A stretch of DNA of 7,343 nucleotides from Candidatus Stercoripulliclostridium pullicola (GTDB lineage: Bacteria; Bacillota; Clostridia; Christensenellales; DTU072): positions 1-7,343 of the forward strand of contig JADINF010000035.1 of assembly GCA_017694145.1 (NCBI GenBank), read 5' to 3'. Positions within the stretch are counted from its first letter, which is position 1. Each line of letters begins with the position of its first letter. Positions 1 through 6,500 of this stretch are shown here, piece after piece. The notes under the pieces were generated by a model, which saw only the letters and a program-made list of their open reading frames with translations, made no database searches and was not told the origin of the DNA. The translations under genes were made by a program, and so were the position numbers.

Positions 1-75
1 ACCGTAGCGATAGCGGCGATAAACGCAGCCCTCGTGCCCGCGGCGCTGTCGTATATATTCTTAAGAAGAAAATAG
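1..75 (+). CDS. C-terminal end of a membrane-anchored protein (5' part outside window)
   Basis: The first frame on the plus strand is open from base 1 to a TAG stop at 73-75 and gives 24 residues. They begin TVAIAAINAALVPAALSYIF and end LRRK. About 20 hydrophobic, Ala-rich residues followed at once by Arg-Arg-Lys is the pattern of a last transmembrane helix with a positively charged cytoplasmic tail (known topology rule: positive inside). The gene converges on the giant minus-strand gene, and a hairpin terminator lies about 30 bases after the stop, which supports a real gene end here. The function cannot be told. It could be a polytopic membrane protein, or the tail of a wall-anchored surface protein whose sorting motif lies off the left edge. 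With only 24 codons, chance openness is possible. The hydrophobic-plus-basic pattern, the terminator and the lack of a credible minus-strand start between 1 and 104 argue for it. Confidence 0.55.
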   Translation, partial: TVAIAAINAALVPAALSYIFLRRK

Positions 76-104
76 CCCCTGCTTTCTACCCGCGATCGAA
101 CATG

Positions 105-139
105 AAAAAACCGTCCGTAACGGGCGGTTTCGTTTATTT
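105..139. terminator. Bidirectional Rho-independent terminator between convergent genes
   Basis: The arms CCGTCCG (111-117) and CGGGCGG (121-127) enclose a three-base TAA loop, and AAA (108-110) with TTT (128-130) extends the stem to ten pairs. On the minus strand the hairpin has one C-A mismatch and runs directly into six Ts (110 to 105), about 70 bases after the giant gene's stop. On the plus strand the mismatch becomes a G-U wobble, and the stem is followed by the T-rich run TTTCGTTTATTTATT, about 30 bases after the TAG at 73-75. It is therefore placed to end transcripts from both sides. Confidence 0.85.
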
Positions 140-202
140 ATTAAATTCCGTTTCGGTGCTGCCTAAGGGAGCGCGCCGCGCGGATTTAACCTTTACCCCT
201 TT
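140..202 (-). other. 3' untranslated region of the giant surface-protein gene
   Basis: This short stretch lies between the TGA at 203-205 and the terminator. No coding frame with a plausible start or composition is seen on either strand. It holds a GC-rich patch near 170-181 with a weak self-complementary GCGC pair, which is not convincing as a functional structure. Confidence 0.6.
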
Positions 203-595
203 TCACTGCCTGTTTTGCCTCAGCAGTTTCTGCTCCTGTTGCGACAGATTGGCTATGTTTTCGCTACCGTCGGCATTATACTGATCGTAATAATCTATTA
301 CGTCGAGCTCGTACGAATACACCGCCACCGTGCCCGCAAGCAAATATCCTGAAGTGAGTTTTGTTAACCCGTTCGCCGCATATTGGTTGCCGTTACTCGA
401 TGATACATAGGACGAGCCGTTCCAGAAATACACGGGACGACTCGCGCCGCCGGGCTTACCGGAATACAATACCACGTTGAAATAAGGATCGCCGTTTATT
501 TCTCTAACGAAATTTCCTTTCGATTTGAGGTCGTTGAGCATCCATTTCGCCACGGTCTCGGTCACGGTCATGTCTTTCAAGTCCTTTTTGCTCTT
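203..595 (-). other. C-terminal domain after the beta-helix (residues 2218-2347)
   Basis: It opens with a Lys-rich, probably helical stretch (KSKKDLKDM, then an amphipathic segment ending KWMLNDLKSKG). A Tyr/Gly/Ser-rich beta segment (PYFNVVLYSG, RPVYFWNGSSYVSSSNGN) follows, then an acidic-aromatic patch (ELDVIDYYDQYNADG) and a Gln-rich tail (SQQEQKLLRQNRQ). I do not recognise a family. It could cap the beta-helix or act as a binding or sorting tail. It has no hydrophobic anchor. Confidence 0.5.
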
Positions 596-3500
596 GAAGT
601 TGTACACGTCTATGAAGCCTTTCAGATAATACGACTCTTTCTGACATTCGAGCGCCGCGTTGCCTCCGTCTATCGAAATTATGTTCTCCACGTACACCTC
701 TTTATCCTCGTTAGAAATCTGTATCGACATATCGGCGATGTATCTGAAATAACAATTCCTTATCCGGTTTCCGTTGCCCGCCCAGATGCCTTTATAGGTC
801 TGCTGTATCTTGCAGTAGAAGAAATACGAGCCGCCGAAATTGTTGTGATAGCTTCCTTTCGACGCGTCGAAATTGCCGCCCTTGAGATTGACGTTGTACG
901 CTTTGCCCACGCCCGTGTTGAGGTTGTCGCCGCCCATACTCGAAGTATACTGATTGTTCCACGCGTAGAAGTTGATTATGAAGCCGTTGCCGTATATGAG
1001 CGTTTTGCCGGGGTTGGCGGTGTAGGAATAAGGAGCATATTTAGCGAGCGCCGATTCCTCCGTGCCGCCGAGGTTTACGTGCAGCACCACCGATTTGTTG
1101 GCGAGGAAGCCCGCCTGATCGAATACGTTGACGCCGTCGTTCACGATATGGAAAGTGTAAGAATACCTTACCGTTCCCGACGCATCGGCTGCAGTGACGG
1201 TAACGGTCTTGTCAAAGACGTCGTTACGGATATCGGTCTCGGTGTTCCCCGTCACGCTATTGAAATACAGCCATACTTCGTTCGACGCCGATTTGTATTC
1301 GCACTTGACGTTGGGATTGTCGGTAGTCCATACAAGAACTTTATTCGCCGCGGCGGGAGTTACCGTCACGGGCATTTTATAATAATTCTTGTTGCCGCCG
1401 TCGTAATAGGACCGCTTGCCGAAAAGCCTTATCTGCTGCAACCCGTATCCGGAATCGTTGGCATTGTCGTGATCGACGAAGATAATCGACGAAATCCCGT
1501 CGCGGTTCACCGTCACGTTTACGCCGATGGCGCCCGAACTCACGCGAAGACTGCCGTTGTATTTAGGCGCCGCTTCAGTGAAAACGGGTATATTCACGTT
1601 GATCTGCGTGGAATTCGTTTCGAGCGACATTCCGGCGTCCGCGCTGACCGAGAGCGCGCCGTAATCGAGCGGACCGAGGAGGTCCGTAGGAAAACCGCCG
1701 AGCTGCAATACCGCGTTGGAAGCGTTATACGGTAATTCTATTCTGAATTCGCCGCCCGTGCCGGCGGTATAAGTCACGCCGTTATACGTCACGTCGAAGC
1801 TCGGAAGCGCGTTTATTCTCGTCACCGTAAATCTGCCCGTATATCCGCCGTCCGCGGAAACGATAGTCACGGTGTACGTCTTGTATGCGGGCATAACGAG
1901 CGTTAGCGTTTCGCCGGAAACGACAGCCGATCCGCCGTTATCCACCGTTACCGTCAAAGCGCGGTCGTTGGCGTCAAGCGGATATGCGCCGAGGGTGAAA
2001 CGGAGTTCCTCGGTCATCGTGCGCAAATCCTTGCCGAGCGTCACGCCGCCGTAGGAAACGGTCACGTTGTCCACTTTGATTTTGGCGGTCACTGCGATGA
2101 TGCGTTCGACGCCGGCGGCAGTCACGCGGACGTTGCCCTCTCCCCTTCCTAAAGAAGTAAGAGTAAAGCCGTCACTTCCTTTCACGCATCCGAGCGCGCC
2201 GCCGAGCGCCGAGCAATCCACTTCGAAGGAGTCCACGCGCGCGTCCGAAGGCGCAACGTTTATTATGAAGAACTCGCAACTCGCCCCCTTCTCCGCAAAG
2301 GTATAGGCGCTTACCGCACTCTTACCGTCCGTGCTTATGTCGTAGCTTTCGGCTTCCCCGAGCGAACTTCTTACCGTTACGGTGCGTTCCGCCTCGGTCA
2401 CGCCGGCGTACCTCACGCTGACGGTGACAGTGGTCTCGACGGCGCCCGTAAACGTAACGACGCCGCTCTCCACGCTTACATATCCCGAGCCACCGCTCAA
2501 AGCGTATACTATTTCCTTACGCTCCGCGGAATCCGCCGGATAAAGCGCAGGCGCGAGATCCACCGAAGCCGCAGCCGTGTAAAGATATCCGCTCGAAACG
2601 GAGTCGGCGAGAGTCACCGACTGCGTTTTTCTGTAAGAATAGAAGTCAAGCTCGCGCTCGAAATCTCCTGCGCGCACAGTAACCCGTTCGCTTCCGCCCG
2701 CGACGAGTGAGAAGAAGGGCGCGTCGCAATTGACGACTCCCTTCCCTTCCGCAGTCACGTCCGTGCGCGCGCCGTAAACTCCGGGCAGGAAGAATACGCC
2801 CTCCGCGCCGTAGTCGAGCGTCGTCTCCGCTCCGCTTACGGTATTTTCGTCCACAGTGATTATCGTGCGGTCGGTGTACATTATCTCGGAGGAAACGCTT
2901 ACCTTGCTTCCGTCGGAGTTGATAACGGTCAGAGTTGCCGTTACGAACTCGTTCTTCTTAAAGAAGGTTACCGCTCCGTCGGCGCTGACCTTGGCGACGG
3001 TAGTATCGGAAGAAGAAAACTCTTTGACGAACAGGCCGTCGTCCGCTTTGTCGAACCACGTCTCGAGTAAATAATTCAGCTCTCCGGTAATAACGGTATC
3101 GGTCGCGCCGCCCGCATACCTTATCTCGGCAGCGGTTACGGGATCGTATATTTCCAAAGGTATCGAAACGCTGCGCCACTCCCCTTGCTTCACCTCGTAC
3201 TCGAGTATCGCGTCCGTCCTGCCGCCCATGAGGGCGGTGAGAGTATTGTCGGCGTTAATTGTAGCTACAGATACGTTTTCTACCGAAATATTATACCGCG
3301 CCCTATCAACGTCGAGCGGATACACGACATAGTCGCCGGCTATGGAAATACTACCCGTTTCGAGATACACGGCGTAACGGTCCACCGTCCAACCGGCCCG
3401 GGAAACATATCCGAACGAGCTCGTGACGGTGACCGTCACGTTTACGGAGCCCGCAGTCACGTTCACCACTGCCGCGCCCTGCCCGTTAAAGACGAGCTTG

Positions 3501-6500
3501 CCGTCGCTGACGCCGGCGAATTCCGCGCCCGAAGCTAGCGAATAAGTTACGGCTATCGCGCCGTTACGGTCGCGCGCCGTCGAGGGATATACCGACGGGA
3601 CGAGCGCCGCGTCAAGGTCTATCTCCGTTCTCGCGGTGAGGTTGTCTCCTTCGATATCCATATCGCCCGCGAAGTCTATGCGTTCCGCGTCCTCGCAGAC
3701 GTTTATCGTTATCTGCATTTCGGGAACGGGCGAGAGGCTGAAAAGTTTGCCTTCGGCAACGCTGAACACGTTACATTCCGCGTTGACGACGTTGACTTCG
3801 CTGCCGAAAGCTATATTGTGATAAGCAGCTCCCACGCTGTTAATAACGTACGGGACGTTGCTGTCGATATTATACGTTTCTTCGCCGTTCAGCGTTTCGA
3901 TTATCTCAACGTCGGCTGCCACTTTCACGACAGTGACGAAGGCTTCCGCTCCGCCGGGCGCGCTGACGCGCACCGTATAAACGCCGTATTCTTCCGCGAA
4001 CGTAATTTCGCCCGTAAGCGCGTCTATCGTCGAAGCCGACGCTGAACGACGCGTCGAAACGAACTCGTAAGCGAGCGTCGTATCGGTGGGCTTCGCCTCC
4101 TCGGCGTCGAACAGCGCGCGTACCGTGTAGACGTCCGTATTCACGTAGTCGCAAAGTATGTCGTAACCGTTCGCGTTCTCGAAGCGGATCTCGTCGATAT
4201 ATTTGGAAACGAATATTTCTATCCTTCTGCGGAAAATTTCCGTGCCCGAGCTATCGCGTGCGACGGCCTCGAGACTTCCCGTACCGGAAGCCGCGACCGT
4301 TACTCTGCCGCCCTCCGTTACGAATACGCTTCCGTCCGCTATAAAGCTCACGTTCGTCGCCGCTTCGTCGCCGCCGTAGGCGGGCGCCGTCACCGTTACC
4401 TGCGGCAACGCGAATTCACGCGTCTCGTCGAACAGAACGCTTGCGGGATATCCGCTCAATTCGAACGACGTCGCCGCGCCGAAGGTGCTCTCTATGCGGA
4501 AAACCTTTTCGATCTTATACTTCCCGAAAGCGTCCTCGCCTTCGAGGGCGACCGTCACGTACGCGGTACCCGCCGCTGTAAACGTCAATTCGCCGTCCGC
4601 ATAATCCGCTCCTACTGCCGAAGCGGTTATCGCGGGAGCGGAGCCGTCGGCGTTGACGGCGTGGCTTACGGGAAGCAGCAGAGTGACCGAGGAAGAAGCG
4701 GTGACGAAGGTATCCGAGCCGAGCGTTATTTCCGCCGTTTCGCCCGAAGCGTTGTAATAATCTTTCACCGCTACGTCGCCTATCGCGACGGCTTTTTCGG
4801 TTACGACGAGGGTACGACTCGCGCCGCCCGCGTTTACGGTATATACTCCGCCGCTCTCCGCCTGACAGACGGTACCGCTGTTATCGTCGGAAAGAACCGT
4901 TATTCCCTCGGGGAACGCGTAATAGCCTTCGCCCTTGTATTCAAATACGAACGGAAGTTCTTTGGGTACGACGTAGTTTCCGTCGGCGCCTAAAGACGCG
5001 TTGTAAACCACCGAATCGGCTACGAAAGAATATACGCTTTTGATTTCCGTTCCGTCCAGCGCGAACGTGACTTCGACGGTCTTACCCGCTTCTTTCACGC
5101 GCAGCACGTCCGCTCCGATAAGTTCCGCGTATTCCGCGCCCGCCGTTATCGTGGCGGAAACGGTATTGTTATATGTGGCGTCCGCGGGAGTCGCTTTTAC
5201 GGAAATATTGATAAGACCGTTGGGCAGTCTGTATTCGCCCTCCTCGGAGACTTCGCCGTTCAGTCTCACTTCGATGCCCTTACCCGCGCGTATCGCCTGA
5301 ACCGCTACGGTGCGGTATTCGTAACCGGATACCGTAAGGAAACGTATGCGCACGTCGGTCTGTCCGCCGCCGCAAGCGGTGACGACGAGGCCGTCTGCCG
5401 TAAGCACTTGCTCGCCGTAAGAAATTATATCCGCAACGTCGTTTATGTCGGCGCTCGTAGGATAAAGGGTGACGAGCGAAGCGAGATCCTTGACGTTTGC
5501 GGTATCGGAATCGAAATCGAGCGTTACGCTTGCGCCCGACAGTTCCACTCTTTCCGCAGCGCCGAAAGAACTCCTTATGCGGACGAGAGTTTTAATATCG
5601 GGATAACGCGCCGAACGCGCTTCGAGAACGGCTTCGCCCGCCTTTAAGAAGGTCACGAGGTAGCTTCCGTCTCCGTTGGCGCGCGCTTCCGCCACCTCGG
5701 GCGCAAGACTCAACACCTCGGTTTCCCTGTACGTGCTTTCCTCGTCGAGCGCAACTCTCAATGTCACCGAAGCCGAAGCGGTGACGTAAACCTCGCCTTC
5801 GCGATCGAAATCCGCTTCGTCGTAAAACTCCGCCGTGATTCCGCTCGCTTCGCGTATGCCTTTGAAAAGATAACTCTTGCCGAAAGCCTTAAACGACGCG
5901 CTGTGGCTTTCTCCTTCCGCAACCGCTTCGGTAACGGAGAACACGCCGCCTGCGTAGCTCATCCCGATTATCTCGCCGAAACCGTCGAATCTAAGTCCGA
6001 GTTCACCGTCTTCCGTAACCGCCACGAATTCCTCGCCGACGGCAATCTCGGTTATAGCGGTATCCGAAAGCACTACCGTTTTTAACGGACCCGCATAGAC
6101 CGCGGTCAGCGCGGCGCTCGCGCCGCCGCGAAGCCTCGCTTCGACTACGGCGATACCGGGCGCCGTAAATGTAAGCGTATTTCCGACAACCGTAGCGTTG
6201 CCTTCGGTTACCCGTAATTCGTAATCCGTATCGATATTGGCTGTCGCCGGGATAAGCGAGAAATGCTCGCCGCCTATCTCGAGAACTCCCGTTTCGACGT
6301 AAACGTAGTTAGCAGCGAGCTCTATCGCGGAAGGCGCTTCGTACACGGTTACGTTGAGCGTGCGCACGACGTCGCCGCTGCATCCGGAGATAACTATTTC
6401 CGCGCTGCCTTCGCCGCCGTGAAGCGCTTTGAGCGCGCCGCCCTCGAGCGCCACGGCGCCTGAAGCGGAACGGAACGCAATATAGGAAGCGTCCGCTCCG

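Noticed and set aside
170..181. GC-rich inverted repeat (GCGC pairs) downstream of the giant gene's stop
   Set aside because: The stem is only about four pairs with a tiny loop and no following T-run. It is expected by chance in such a GC-rich patch.
102..284. Plus-strand open frame of 60 codons beginning at ATG 102
   Set aside because: It starts on the edge of the terminator hairpin, runs through it, and overlaps the 3' end of the giant gene. There is no coding signal.
845..1735. Plus-strand open frame of 296 codons
   Set aside because: It lies wholly antisense to the beta-helix and last Ig-like modules. Its product is Arg-rich and low in recognisable motifs, and no ribosome-binding site is evident. 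The minus-strand frame is clearly the coding one.
4394..4408. LPQVT, resembling a sortase LPxTG signal
   Set aside because: It is internal, lacks the TG ending, and is not followed by a hydrophobic segment and basic tail.
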